Assembly (NCBI GenBank): GCA_964616825.1 | Contig: CAZTSX010000015.1 | Location: forward strand, 1 to 64,000 | DNA from: QYOJ01 sp964616825 | GTDB taxonomy: Bacteria > Bacteroidota > Bacteroidia > Bacteroidales > FEN-979 | DNA: 64,000 nucleotides | Reading direction: 5' to 3' | Shown: positions 17,323-26,244 of the stretch, piece by piece | Layout: every line of letters begins with the position of its first letter | Position numbering within the stretch: the stretch's first letter is position 1 | Translations under genes and position numbers: made by a program | Notes under the pieces: generated by a model | Told to the model about the DNA's origin: nothing | Databases searched by the model: none | Seen by the model: the letters and a program-made list of their open reading frames with translations, nothing else

Positions 17323-18438
17323 TCAGAATCCTTTCCCGAGAATGTGAATTGCGCCACGGAAAACTTCATCTTCATATTGCCCCTGGCATTTCAGGATATA
17401 AAAATAGACTCCATCAGGAAGGTTTCTGCCATCCCAGTCACCACTTTTGTAGTTGATCTGTGAGTAAACTTTTTTACCCCATCTGTCGAATATTACGATC
17501 TCGTTTCCCAGATAGGCTTCCCGGAAATCGACATCTGCATTCCCTACTATCTGGATCATGAACTGATCATTCTTCCCATCCCCGTTTGGAGTGAAAGCAT
17601 ATGGAATCTTCAGTTCCGCTACTTTGACCGAAATATCATGAATAACCGTTGTATCACATCCATTCAGGTCTGTAACGTTAAGCAGAATGGTGTAATCTCC
17701 GGTTTTAGCATAGGTATGCATGACCGGATTGACATCAGGAACGGTATATTCGTCATCGAAATCCCACTCCCAATTGACAATGGAATCCCGGTATTCCAGA
17801 GGGAATTCCACAGTCACATTCGGGTTGGTCAGGTAAAACGTATCCTGGGGTGATAAGTAATCGGTCAGGTAAGAGATGAAAGAGATGTGAGGAGATTTCA
17901 ACACGTCAACATAATATGCGCTATCGATCCTGCATGCATCAGAATCGTATACCTTCAGGGTGTAATCGCCCATGCAGAGGCCAAATACAATCGTATCCTG
18001 AGAGTAGCCTCCACCCCACACATAACCATAAGGGGGAGTCCCACCTGAGATAAGGGTCTTGAATTGCCCTTTACAATCACCCCTGCACCCTAATTCATTA
18101 TAACGGTATAGGGTGTCGAACTTCATGGCGGGGTACATCCGTAAATGGGCGCTGTTGCTGGTATCTGTGTCTATGCCGTTTGATACGACACACCGATAGT
18201 AACCGGTATCACTTTCAAGTGTATGAGAAAACGCCAATATCGAATCAGTTGCTTCCGGAATGTTCACCTGATCTTTCTGCCACTGATAGGTAATTGGACC
18301 TACACCGGTAACCATGGTCTTAAAAGCCATCGAATCCCGAAAACAGATCAGCGTATCAGCCGGTGAGACCTCACAGGTAATCTGGGCATGCGAAAAAACT
18401 GGGATCAGGAGCAGTAACAAATAGAAGATTCGTCTCAT
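17323..18438 (-). CDS. Secreted PKD-domain protein with gliding-motility/T9SS C-terminal domain
   Basis: About 371 residues from ATG at 18438. Signal peptide MRRIFYLLLLLIPVFSHAQ. An Ig-like segment follows (CEVSPADTLICFRDSMAFKT ... YRCVVSNG), then a SprB-like repeat region (CRGDCKGQFKTLISGG ... VWGGGYSQDT), a PKD domain (NWEWDFDDEY ... HTYAKTGDYTILLNVTD) and a CHU_C-type C-terminus (PYAFTPNGDGKNDQF ... VIFDRWGKKVYS ... DGVYFYIL). That C-terminus directs secretion by the type IX system and is specific to Bacteroidota. An alternative ATG is at 18453. It is divergent from clpB. Confidence 0.9.
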   Translation of the reverse strand: MRRIFYLLLLLIPVFSHAQITCEVSPADTLICFRDSMAFKTMVTGVGPITYQWQKDQVNIPEATDSILAFSHTLESDTGYYRCVVSNGIDTDTSNSAHLRMYPAMKFDTLYRYNELGCRGDCKGQFKTLISGGTPPYGYVWGGGYSQDTIVFGLCMGDYTLKVYDSDACRIDSAYYVDVLKSPHISFISYLTDYLSPQDTFYLTNPNVTVEFPLEYRDSIVNWEWDFDDEYTVPDVNPVMHTYAKTGDYTILLNVTDLNGCDTTVIHDISVKVAELKIPYAFTPNGDGKNDQFMIQIVGNADVDFREAYLGNEIVIFDRWGKKVYSQINYKSGDWDGRNLPDGVYFYILKCQGQYEDEVFRGAIHILGKGF

Positions 18439-18574
18439 CCGCAAGTGAATCATTTGGGGTGTAAAAATACGAATAAATCTATAACGATAGATGAGGAAAG
18501 ATATTTCTCGTTTCATTCTGCTTAATCCGACAAAAAAGCTTATTTTTAGCTCTGAATCTTGAATTTTACAATGT

Positions 18575-21166
18575 ATGAATTTCAATAATTTCACAATCAA
18601 ATCACAGGAGGCTGTTCAGAAAGCCCAGGAAATTGCACAGGCATTTCAGAACCAATCCATTGAGACATCGCATCTGCTCAAAGGAATGCTGACCGTGGAT
18701 GAGAATGTCATCCCCTATTTGTTCAAAAAACTGAATGTCAGCATGCCCATTTTCACCAAAGCGCTTGATAAGATCATCGAATCTTACCCAAAGGTTTCTG
18801 GTGGTGAAGCATTCCTCAGCAAGGAATCCAACCAGGCGTTGCAAAAAGCAGTGGCACTAAGTCAGGAGATGAAAGACGACTTCGTATCGATTGAGCATAT
18901 CCTGCTGGGAATTTTATCAGGGAAAGATGCCACTTCACAACTGCTGAAAGATAATGGCATCATTGAGAAAGACCTGATGACCGCGATCAAGCAACTGCGT
19001 CAGGGGAGTACCGTAAAAAGTCAATCGGCTGAGGAGAACTACAACTCCTTGAACCGCTATGCCCGGAATTTGAATGAAGCTGCCCGCGAAGGAAAGCTCG
19101 ACCCGGTGATCGGGAGGAATGAAGAGATCCGGCGTGTATTGCAGATCCTGAGTCGCAGAACGAAAAACAATCCCATCCTTATCGGCGAACCTGGAGTAGG
19201 TAAGACAGCTATTGCTGAAGGACTTGCTCATCGCATCATTGATGGTGATGTTCCGGAAAACCTGAAAAGCAAACAGATCTACTCTCTCGACATGGGTGCA
19301 TTGATGGCCGGAGCCAAGTATCGCGGCGAGTTTGAAGAACGGCTGAAGAGTGTTGTGAAAGAGGTGATCAGCGCCGATGGCGAGATCATTCTCTTCATCG
19401 ATGAGATCCACACCCTTGTTGGAGCCGGAGCTACCGAAGGCGCCATGGATGCTGCTAACATCCTGAAGCCCGCCCTGGCACGTGGCGAGCTGCGTGCGAT
19501 CGGAGCAACTACATTGAAAGAGTATCAGAAATACTTCGAAAAAGACAAAGCGCTTGAACGGCGCTTCCAACCGGTGATGGTTGAAGAGCCTGATACGCTG
19601 GATGCCATCAGCATCCTGCGCGGGTTGAAAGAACGATACGAAACACATCATCACGTACGGATCAAAGATGACGCCATTATTGCCGCTGTTGAACTTTCAC
19701 AGCGATATATTTCTGACCGGTTCCTGCCCGACAAAGCGATTGACCTGATCGATGAAGCAGCCTCAAAATTAAGGCTGGAGATCAACTCTCTCCCCGAAGA
19801 ACTGGAGAAGATCGAACGGCTGATCCGACAGCTTGAGATTGAGCGGGAAGCGATTAAACGCGAAAACGACAAAGGGAAACTGAAGGAGCTTAATGAAGAG
19901 ATTGCTAACCTCAGTGATGAACGGAATGAGATGAAAGCCAAGTGGCAGGCGGAGAAAGATATGGTGGATCAGATCCAGAATCAGAAAAAAGAGATCGAGG
20001 AGATGAAGCTGGAAGCCGAACAAGCAGACAGGAATGGGGAGCTTGGGCTGGTTGCGGAGATACGGTATGGCAAGATCCCGGAAGCGGAGAAGGCAATTGA
20101 AACTTACAAAGAGAAGCTTTCAGAGATCCAGAAAGACTCCCCGATGGTCAATGAAGAGGTGGGGGCTGAAGAGATCGCAGAGATCGTTTCACGCTGGACT
20201 GGCATCCCGGTTACCCGTATGCTCCAGAGCGAACGCGATAAACTGATGGATCTGGAGACGGAACTGCATATGCGCGTAATTGGACAGGATGAAGCAATTA
20301 TGGCCATCTCTGATGCGATCCGACGAAGTCGTGCCGGCCTGCAGGATGAACGCCGTCCGATCGGATCATTTATTTTTTTGGGAACCACCGGTGTGGGTAA
20401 AACAGAACTCGCTAAAGCCCTGGCCGAATTCCTCTTCAACAACGAAAACAATATGGTGCGAATCGACATGTCGGAATACCAGGAGCGCCATACCGTTAGT
20501 CGCCTGATCGGCGCTCCTCCGGGTTATGTGGGATACGAGGAGAGCGGTCAGTTGACCGAAGCGGTACGGCGGAAACCCTATTCTGTGGTCCTGCTTGACG
20601 AAATCGAGAAAGCACACCCGGATGTATTCAACATTCTGCTGCAGGTGCTTGACGACGGCCGCCTGACAGATAATAAAGGCCGCACGGTGGATTTTAAAAA
20701 TACCATCATCATCATGACCTCCAACATCGGTTCGCATATCATCCAGGAGAACCTGGAAAAAGTAAATGAAAACAACCGGGAGGAGATCCTTAACAAAACC
20801 CGCAAAGAGGTCTTCGATCTGTTGAAGAAGAGTATCCGGCCCGAATTCCTGAACCGGATTGACGAGATCATTATGTTCCAGCCATTAACCAAAGAGGAGA
20901 TCCAGGATGTGGTGAAACTGCAATTAAACGTGGTGGAAAAGATGCTTGAAAAGAACAACATCAAGCTCTCTGCCACAAAAAAAGCGATTGAATATATTGC
21001 CAACATCGGGTTTGACCCCCAGTATGGCGCCAGACCCATCAAGCGGGTCCTCCAGAAACAGGTTCTCAATGAACTTTCAAAGATGCTCCTTCAGGATAAG
21101 ATCAACCGTGACTCTGAAATTGTTGTGGATGTCAAAGATGGGGAGTTAGTGTTTGAAAACAAATAG
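18575..21166 (+). CDS. clpB: Protein disaggregase ClpB
   Basis: 863 residues, full length. N-terminal Clp repeats (FTIKSQEAVQKAQEIA), first AAA+ module with Walker A GEPGVGKTA (near residue 205), a coiled-coil middle domain (about 410-520, rich in Glu/Lys), second AAA+ module with Walker A GTTGVGKTE (near 603), and Clp C-terminal domain. Works with DnaK to rescue aggregated proteins. The start is ATG at 18575; the ATG 4 bp earlier meets a stop after five codons. No CIRCE-type heat-shock repeat is visible in the spacer. Confidence 0.97.
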   Translation: MNFNNFTIKSQEAVQKAQEIAQAFQNQSIETSHLLKGMLTVDENVIPYLFKKLNVSMPIFTKALDKIIESYPKVSGGEAFLSKESNQALQKAVALSQEMKDDFVSIEHILLGILSGKDATSQLLKDNGIIEKDLMTAIKQLRQGSTVKSQSAEENYNSLNRYARNLNEAAREGKLDPVIGRNEEIRRVLQILSRRTKNNPILIGEPGVGKTAIAEGLAHRIIDGDVPENLKSKQIYSLDMGALMAGAKYRGEFEERLKSVVKEVISADGEIILFIDEIHTLVGAGATEGAMDAANILKPALARGELRAIGATTLKEYQKYFEKDKALERRFQPVMVEEPDTLDAISILRGLKERYETHHHVRIKDDAIIAAVELSQRYISDRFLPDKAIDLIDEAASKLRLEINSLPEELEKIERLIRQLEIEREAIKRENDKGKLKELNEEIANLSDERNEMKAKWQAEKDMVDQIQNQKKEIEEMKLEAEQADRNGELGLVAEIRYGKIPEAEKAIETYKEKLSEIQKDSPMVNEEVGAEEIAEIVSRWTGIPVTRMLQSERDKLMDLETELHMRVIGQDEAIMAISDAIRRSRAGLQDERRPIGSFIFLGTTGVGKTELAKALAEFLFNNENNMVRIDMSEYQERHTVSRLIGAPPGYVGYEESGQLTEAVRRKPYSVVLLDEIEKAHPDVFNILLQVLDDGRLTDNKGRTVDFKNTIIIMTSNIGSHIIQENLEKVNENNREEILNKTRKEVFDLLKKSIRPEFLNRIDEIIMFQPLTKEEIQDVVKLQLNVVEKMLEKNNIKLSATKKAIEYIANIGFDPQYGARPIKRVLQKQVLNELSKMLLQDKINRDSEIVVDVKDGELVFENK

Positions 21167-21612
21167 ATGATGGACCAGCAGCAAACCAATTCCTATTTCT
21201 CCCGCCGTGACGCCCTGAAAATGATGGGTGTGGCAATCGGAGCATCCTCTTTGATGACAATGTCACCTCCAGCTTCAGCATGGAGGCCTTTACCCCCTGG
21301 GGTGGACGGCGCACTCGCGTTATGGGAAGCATGGGTTTCATTGAAGGTGACATGCGCAGGTTCACCATTTATGACTTCCATAATGGGAATTCAGAAACCC
21401 TGGAAGCGAGCGAACTAAATACAAAGAAATATCGGAATTCCGGTCATGGTGGAGGAGATTGGTGGCTGGTAGCCGACTGGCTTCAGGCAATCTATCAACA
21501 GGATCCGGGATTGCTTACTTCAACCATTGAACAATCCATCGAAAGTCATATCATGGGGTTCATGGCGGAAAAGAGCCGGAAAAAAGGTACGGTAGAACGA
21601 ATCATGATTTAG
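21167..21612 (+). pseudogene. Gfo/Idh/MocA-type oxidoreductase with large internal deletion
   Basis: The first 30 codons encode a twin-arginine signal (FSRRDALKMMGVAIGASSLM). The remainder matches the C-terminal part of secreted Gfo/Idh/MocA oxidoreductases but in the next reading frame: TSSFSMEAFTPWGG, MGFIEGDMRRF, HGGGDWWLVADW, ending ERIMI. The frame switch is near position 21258. The NAD-binding domain and the middle of the protein (several hundred residues in relatives) are absent, so the product cannot be active. It begins directly after the clpB stop, and codon use looks like its neighbours. It is either a true deletion scar or an assembly collapse. Confidence 0.85.
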
Positions 21613-21644
21613 AAGATGCCGGATAAATAACATTACTCTATTGG

Positions 21645-21665
21645 GGACTATAGACTGAAGACTTA
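21645..21665. repeat. Short GACTNNA heptamer run
   Basis: GACTATA-GACTGAA-GACTTAT, three 7-nt units in the spacer between the oxidoreductase remnant and the MORN-like gene. Too short to be sure, but the same period as the other arrays. Confidence 0.4.
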
Positions 21666-22370
21666 TTCCTTTTCCTCAAATTCCTCTTTCTTCAACAGAA
21701 TGCCCTCATCGTAATACTCCTTCAACGTCACGTTGCCTCTATCGTCGTAATAAGTCCAGGTGCCGTCCTGATGGCTGTTTTTGTATTGCCCTGTAACCAA
21801 AATTTTTCCTGTCACAAAGAATGTTTTGATCGGGCCTTCCCGTTCATTATTATGATATGAACCTACCAGTTTGGGAGCTCCGTCATCATAAAATTGCTTC
21901 CAGGGACCCTCTCTGATGCCCTCTTTCCAGGTGATGATCTCAGCTTCAGCCTTTCCGGGATAAAAGATCTTCTCTAACCCTTCTTTGATTCCCATTTTGT
22001 AAAACTCTTCTGATACCAATGCCCCGTCATATTCACTAAAAAATTGCCAGAGGCTGTCACGCTGCTGATTGATGTATTTCCCTTTGGCCATCATATGTCC
22101 GTTCGGAAACCAGGAGGTTGTGTATGTAACGATTCCATCGGTTGAAAAAATTGAGATGGTTCTGATTTTGCTGTTCTGATAGTAGTATGTGAATTTCCCA
22201 AAGGGGATGCCCTCTTTGAACTGGCCTTCGTATATCCGGAATCCCTCTTTGTCGTGTTTGCGCCAGAATCCCTGTTTTCTTCCATGAACATCGGTTTGAT
22301 TAACAGTATCCTGGGAAAAAGAGAAGAGACTGAATAAAAAAGCGCCAACGACAAGTAAATCTCGGAGCAT
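21663..22370 (-). CDS. Exported MORN-repeat/YwqK-like protein
   Basis: 235 residues with an N-terminal signal peptide (MLRDLLVVGAFLFSLFSFSQ). The rest is a series of MORN-like units with the G-x-W/F pattern: HGRKQGFWRKH, YEGQFKEGIPFGKFTYY, GIKEGLEKIFY, EGIREGPWKQF, NEREGPIKTF, NSHQDGTWTYY. Such proteins are common in Bacteroidota and usually exported; the function is unknown. The related YwqK proteins are sometimes labelled antitoxins, but no toxin gene is next to this one. It is divergent from recR with overlapping promoter elements. Confidence 0.8.
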   Translation of the reverse strand: MLRDLLVVGAFLFSLFSFSQDTVNQTDVHGRKQGFWRKHDKEGFRIYEGQFKEGIPFGKFTYYYQNSKIRTISIFSTDGIVTYTTSWFPNGHMMAKGKYINQQRDSLWQFFSEYDGALVSEEFYKMGIKEGLEKIFYPGKAEAEIITWKEGIREGPWKQFYDDGAPKLVGSYHNNEREGPIKTFFVTGKILVTGQYKNSHQDGTWTYYDDRGNVTLKEYYDEGILLKKEEFEEKE

Positions 22371-22380
22371 ATCTGGTTAA

Positions 22381-22401
22381 TATTTACCTTTGCAAAGTAA
22401 A
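22381..22401. promoter_or_regulatory. Face-to-face promoters of recR and the MORN-like gene
   Basis: TACCTTTG at 22385-22392 on the plus strand fits recR. The overlapping minus-strand TACTTTG fits the MORN-like gene. Together they form the perfect palindrome CTTTGCAAAG, so the two -7 elements share bases and only one polymerase could open the DNA at a time. Confidence 0.5.
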
Positions 22402-22418
22402 GAAAATCACAACATATT

Positions 22419-23033
22419 TTGTACAACTTACCGTCAAAACTATTTGAGAACGCAGTTAACGAGCTCGCCAGCCTTCCTGGGATCGGTAAGAAAACCGCGC
22501 TGCGCATGGCCCTGCATCTGCTCAGATGTTCTTCGGAAGAGGTAGAATCCTTTGGGAGTTCTGTAATCAAAATGCGTAATGAGGTGATTTTTTGCTCTCA
22601 ATGTGGAAATATATCCGATAAAGAGTGTTGTGAGATTTGCTCCAGCCCGAAACGGGATGCCTCAATTATTTGTGTGGTGGAGGATATCCGCGATGTGATG
22701 GCCATTGAAAATACCGCACAATACACCGGTGTTTACCATGTCCTGGGAGGCATCATCTCTCCTATCGAAGGAATTGGCCCTCAAGACCTTAACATCGAGC
22801 ATCTGATTGTCAGGGCTTCTACTGAGGGGAGTAAGGAGATCATCCTGGCCCTGCCAACAACCATTGAAGGGGATACGACTAACTTTTATCTCTTCAAGAA
22901 ACTGAATCCATTGAATGTGACGATCACTATGATCGCCCGTGGGATCAACGTGGGTGATGAACTTGAACATACTGATGAGGTTACTCTGGGGAGGTCAATC
23001 CTGAATCGGACACCATATCAGGTGGTGAAGTAG
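22419..23033 (+). CDS. recR: Recombination mediator RecR
   Basis: 204 residues. N-terminal helix-hairpin-helix LASLPGIGKKTALRMALHL, a C4 zinc site (CSQCGNISDKECCEIC), a Toprim domain (IICVVEDIRDVMAIE, YHVLGG) and the C-terminal RGINVGDELEHTDEVTLGRS. Loads RecA in gap repair with RecO/RecF. The start codon is TTG (22419), which aligns with the usual PSKLFE N-terminus; no ATG fits. The stop codon TAG lies in a GTGGTGAR-type repeat run. Confidence 0.95.
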   Translation: MYNLPSKLFENAVNELASLPGIGKKTALRMALHLLRCSSEEVESFGSSVIKMRNEVIFCSQCGNISDKECCEICSSPKRDASIICVVEDIRDVMAIENTAQYTGVYHVLGGIISPIEGIGPQDLNIEHLIVRASTEGSKEIILALPTTIEGDTTNFYLFKKLNPLNVTITMIARGINVGDELEHTDEVTLGRSILNRTPYQVVK

Positions 23034-23045
23034 TGAGGTGGTGAG
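23021..23045. repeat. GTGGTGAR octamer run across the recR stop
   Basis: GTGGTGAA-GTAGTGAG-GTGGTGAG, three 8-nt units. The second supplies the recR stop codon TAG at 23031-23033. Confidence 0.55.
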
Positions 23046-23049
23046 TTCT

Positions 23050-23289
23050 TTACTCGTTATCTTCTTCAAACAACTGAAGTTGATTGAGTTTCTCATTACT
23101 AATATTCACTTCCAGGTCTGCATAATTTTCAAGCAGCGGACGAATGGCTTTCTTGATGATCTTATTCGGGGTGGTTCGTCTGGACTGTGCAAATTGTTCC
23201 AGGGAACGTTTCTGCCTGGTTGTAAGCTTGATCGTGATAGACTTGAAACGGATCGGTTTCCTCTTCTTGTTAGTTCTTTTTTGTAGCAT
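23050..23289 (-). CDS. Small basic protein, ribbon-helix-helix-like
   Basis: 79 residues, strongly basic at the N-terminus (QKRTNKKRKPIRFK) and acidic at the end. The stretch ITIKLTTRQKRSLEQFA ... TTPNKIIKKAIRPLLENY has the strand-helix-helix pattern of ribbon-helix-helix DNA-binding proteins; this is a pattern reading, not a firm match. It starts 5 nt after the glmM stop, so it is co-transcribed with glmM. No toxin partner follows. Confidence 0.55.
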   Translation of the reverse strand: MLQKRTNKKRKPIRFKSITIKLTTRQKRSLEQFAQSRRTTPNKIIKKAIRPLLENYADLEVNISNEKLNQLQLFEEDNE

Positions 23290-23294
23290 GAATA

Positions 23295-24689
23295 CTATTC
23301 GCTGTTTATGATCTCTTTAAAATCATTCAGTATCTTCCGGGCCAGGTTATCGGCTTTCTCCTGCATATCACTCTCTGCATAGATACGAATAATCGGTTCA
23401 GTATTCGACTTCCGCAGATGCACCCACTCTTTGTCAAAATGGATCTTCACCCCATCAATCCGGCTGATATCATGATCTTTATATCGCTCTTCTATCTTCT
23501 TAAGGATCTCATCCAGCGCTATTTCAGGTCCGAATTCGATTTTATTCTTAGAGATAAAATAGGTTGGATATTCTGATCTGAGGACCGAACATTTCTTCCC
23601 CGATTTTGCGAGATATGTCAGGAACAGGGCAATTCCTATTAATGCATCACGACCGTAATGCAGATCAGGATAGATGATCCCTCCATTTCCTTCGCCACCG
23701 ATGACCGCTTTTTTGCTTTTCATCATCTTAACCACATTGACCTCTCCAACAGCAGAAGCAAAATAGGACCCGCCGGCTTTCTTCGTGATATCCTTTAACG
23801 CTTGTGAAGATGAGAGGTTCGAAACAGTATTGCCAATTTTGTGCTGCAATACATAATCGGCAACGGCAACCAGCGTATACTCTTCCCCAAAAGGTTCACC
23901 AAGCTCGTTGATGATGGCGAGTCTGTCGACATCCGGATCAACCACAAAACCTACATCCGCTTGATGCTTAACCACCTCTTCGCAAATAGCTGAAAGATGC
24001 TCAGGCAATGGTTCCGGGTTATGAGGAAACTCTCCGGTGGGATCACAATACAGACGATGGATCACATTCACACCCAGAATCTCTAAAAGTAACGGGATCA
24101 CTATGCCTCCGGTAGAGTTTACCGCATCTACCACAACGCTGAAATGGGCTCGTTTAATTGCCTCCGGATCTACCAGTGGGATGTCGAGAATAAGGTCTAT
24201 GTGTTTCAGCAGAAAACGATCATTTGAAGTATATGTCCCAAGGTCATCCACTTCTGAATAGATGGCCAGGTCTTCCTTTACAAGCCTCAAGAGCTCTTTG
24301 CCGTCCTTTGCTGTAAGAAATTCCCCTTTCCGGTTCAGCAACTTCAATGCATTCCACTGTTTGGGATTATGACTGGCTGTAATAATAATGCCACCATCCG
24401 AACCGGTTTCTGTCACAGCAATCTCAACCGTAGGGGTTGTAGTCAGGCCAATATCAAGTATATCGATGCCCATCCCCATCAGCGTACCACACACCAGATC
24501 ACTGATCATCTTGCCGGATCTTCTTGCATCACGTCCAACAACAACCTGGAGTTTTTTATCTGGAATCCGATTCTTCAGAAATGATGCATATGCTGTCATA
24601 TATTTAAGAACATCTAACGGGGTTAATCCTTCATCAGGTGCACCACCTATTGTCCCTCGAATTCCAGAAATGGATTTGATCAACGACAT
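23295..24689 (-). CDS. glmM: Phosphoglucosamine mutase
   Basis: 464 residues. The phosphoserine loop is TASHNPKQWNALK (near residue 100), the metal loop DPDVDRLAI (near 249), the sugar loop GGEGNGGI (near 331), and the phosphate loop RKSNTEPIIRIYAES near the C-terminus. Converts glucosamine-6-P to glucosamine-1-P for cell-wall UDP-GlcNAc. Length and the GEGNGG loop favour glmM over phosphomannomutase, though the two cannot be fully separated by reading. Promoter element TACTTTTG at 24711-24704 is 15 bp before the ATG. Confidence 0.88.
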   Translation of the reverse strand: MSLIKSISGIRGTIGGAPDEGLTPLDVLKYMTAYASFLKNRIPDKKLQVVVGRDARRSGKMISDLVCGTLMGMGIDILDIGLTTTPTVEIAVTETGSDGGIIITASHNPKQWNALKLLNRKGEFLTAKDGKELLRLVKEDLAIYSEVDDLGTYTSNDRFLLKHIDLILDIPLVDPEAIKRAHFSVVVDAVNSTGGIVIPLLLEILGVNVIHRLYCDPTGEFPHNPEPLPEHLSAICEEVVKHQADVGFVVDPDVDRLAIINELGEPFGEEYTLVAVADYVLQHKIGNTVSNLSSSQALKDITKKAGGSYFASAVGEVNVVKMMKSKKAVIGGEGNGGIIYPDLHYGRDALIGIALFLTYLAKSGKKCSVLRSEYPTYFISKNKIEFGPEIALDEILKKIEERYKDHDISRIDGVKIHFDKEWVHLRKSNTEPIIRIYAESDMQEKADNLARKILNDFKEIINSE

Positions 24690-24703
24690 TTACAAATTTT
24701 AAA

Positions 24704-24807
24704 CAAAAGTAAGGTGGTTTTTACGCTCTATGTGGAAATGTTGATAACTATTGAAATCTTGTCATGATAACAAAATTAACTCTGCATGAAGGAAATTGTT
24801 AATTTTG
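24704..24807. promoter_or_regulatory. Divergent promoter elements of glmM and the TPR gene
   Basis: Minus strand TACTTTTG at 24711-24704 (glmM). Plus strand TAATTTTG at 24800-24807, 19 bp before the ATG of the TPR gene. Both match TAnnTTTG. Confidence 0.6.
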
Positions 24808-24825
24808 CATGAGGAATAAAATGTT

Positions 24826-26229
24826 ATGGAAAATCCTTTTGATCCGTTTTCTGACCCCGAAATGCTTGAACTGGTTCGCCGTTTTGAGGAGATGGCTGAC
24901 CGAGGCGATTTTGGGTTTTTCGATCTGGATGAATTTGAGGATATCCTGGAGTATTACCTCTTTCACTCCCGTTCAACTCACTTTCAGCGTGCCCTGGATA
25001 TGGCGTTGAAGCAACACCCCGGGAGCATCACCATCCAACTTAAAGAGGCTCAACATTATATCAACACCAGCCGAAACCAGCAAGCTCTGAGAATTCTGGA
25101 AAATACCGAAGACGCAGTTAATGATCACGACATATTCCTGACAAGAGGAGCATTATATAGCCAGCTTAACAAGTACGAGAAAGCCATTGAAGCGTATAAA
25201 AAAGGAATCCACGAAAGTGAAGATCTGGATGAGATCTATGCAAGCATTGCCTATGAATATGAAAATCTGGGAAAATTCGACAAGGCGATCACATTTCTGA
25301 TCAAAGCCCTGAACCAGAATCCCGGCAATGAATCTGCTCTGTTTGAACTCTCCTTCTGTTGTGAAATCAACCAGCAAACAGAGAAAATTATTACCTACCT
25401 GATTAAATTTCTTGACCAGCATCCCTATAATAAATCTGCCTGGTTCAACCTGGGTATTGCTTATAGTAACCAGGAACTATACGAGAAAGCAATCGATGCA
25501 TACGAGTATACCCTGGCAATAGATGAGGCCTTCTCTTCAGCCTATTTCAATATGGCCAACTGCTATGCAAACATTAAGGAGTATACGAAAGCTATCGAGA
25601 CCTATATGGAGACCTTTCTCTACGAAGAGCCTGAGCCATTAACCTACTACTACATCGCTGAATGCTACGAAAAACAACATCAGTTTGAGTTTGCTGTCCA
25701 GCAATACAAGAAAGCGATCAATATGGATCCGGAGTTTGCCGATGCCTGGCTGGGTGTGGGAATGTGTTTCGACGAACTCGGCAAACCAAGTATTGCTTAT
25801 GCATACATCAAAAAAGCTGTTCGCCTCTCTCCTACGATCCCCGAATACTGGTTTATCCTTGGAGAAGTCCAGATTAAGCTGAACCGCTTTCCGGAAGGGA
25901 TCTCCTCCTACCAGAAAGTGATTGAACTTGATCCCGGCGATCCGAGGGTATGGCTTGATCTCGCTGGAGTTCATGCAGAGTTGAAAGATTATCAGATGGC
26001 CATACAAACATTAAGGGACGGATTGAAATACCATGAAAATCAAGCGGACTTTTATTACAGTATAGCCTATTTCATGGTGATGAATGGGAAGCATAACCAG
26101 GCTCATGAATTCCTATTCAAAGCGATGGACATGGACTCCGAAGGTTATAAACGCCTGTTAACCACCTTCCCGGATGCAGGAAAACATCCTGCCGTGATGG
26201 ATATCATCTCATCATACAGGAAAGGATAA
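24826..26229 (+). CDS. Cytoplasmic TPR-repeat protein
   Basis: 467 residues made of tandem TPR units from about residue 60 to the end (for example LYSQLNKYEKAIEAYKKGI, LGIAYSNQELYEKAIDAYEYTL, LGEVQIKLNRFPEGISSYQKVI). There is no signal peptide, so it is probably cytoplasmic. The N-terminal 50 residues are acidic (DRGDFGFFDLDEFEDILEYYL) and start with MENPFDPFSDPEM. TPR proteins mediate protein contacts; the client is unknown. aroE follows after 15 bp on the same strand. Confidence 0.85.
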   Translation: MENPFDPFSDPEMLELVRRFEEMADRGDFGFFDLDEFEDILEYYLFHSRSTHFQRALDMALKQHPGSITIQLKEAQHYINTSRNQQALRILENTEDAVNDHDIFLTRGALYSQLNKYEKAIEAYKKGIHESEDLDEIYASIAYEYENLGKFDKAITFLIKALNQNPGNESALFELSFCCEINQQTEKIITYLIKFLDQHPYNKSAWFNLGIAYSNQELYEKAIDAYEYTLAIDEAFSSAYFNMANCYANIKEYTKAIETYMETFLYEEPEPLTYYYIAECYEKQHQFEFAVQQYKKAINMDPEFADAWLGVGMCFDELGKPSIAYAYIKKAVRLSPTIPEYWFILGEVQIKLNRFPEGISSYQKVIELDPGDPRVWLDLAGVHAELKDYQMAIQTLRDGLKYHENQADFYYSIAYFMVMNGKHNQAHEFLFKAMDMDSEGYKRLLTTFPDAGKHPAVMDIISSYRKG

Positions 26230-26244
26230 TCCATTCATGTAAGC

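Noticed and set aside
21167..21418. A short functional Tat-exported peptide of 83 residues
   Set aside because: After the signal the frame is antisense to homology; the true family residues are in the next frame, so this is a broken gene.
21663..22370. Toxin-antitoxin module with the YwqK-like protein as antitoxin
   Set aside because: The protein has a signal peptide and no toxin-like gene is next to it.
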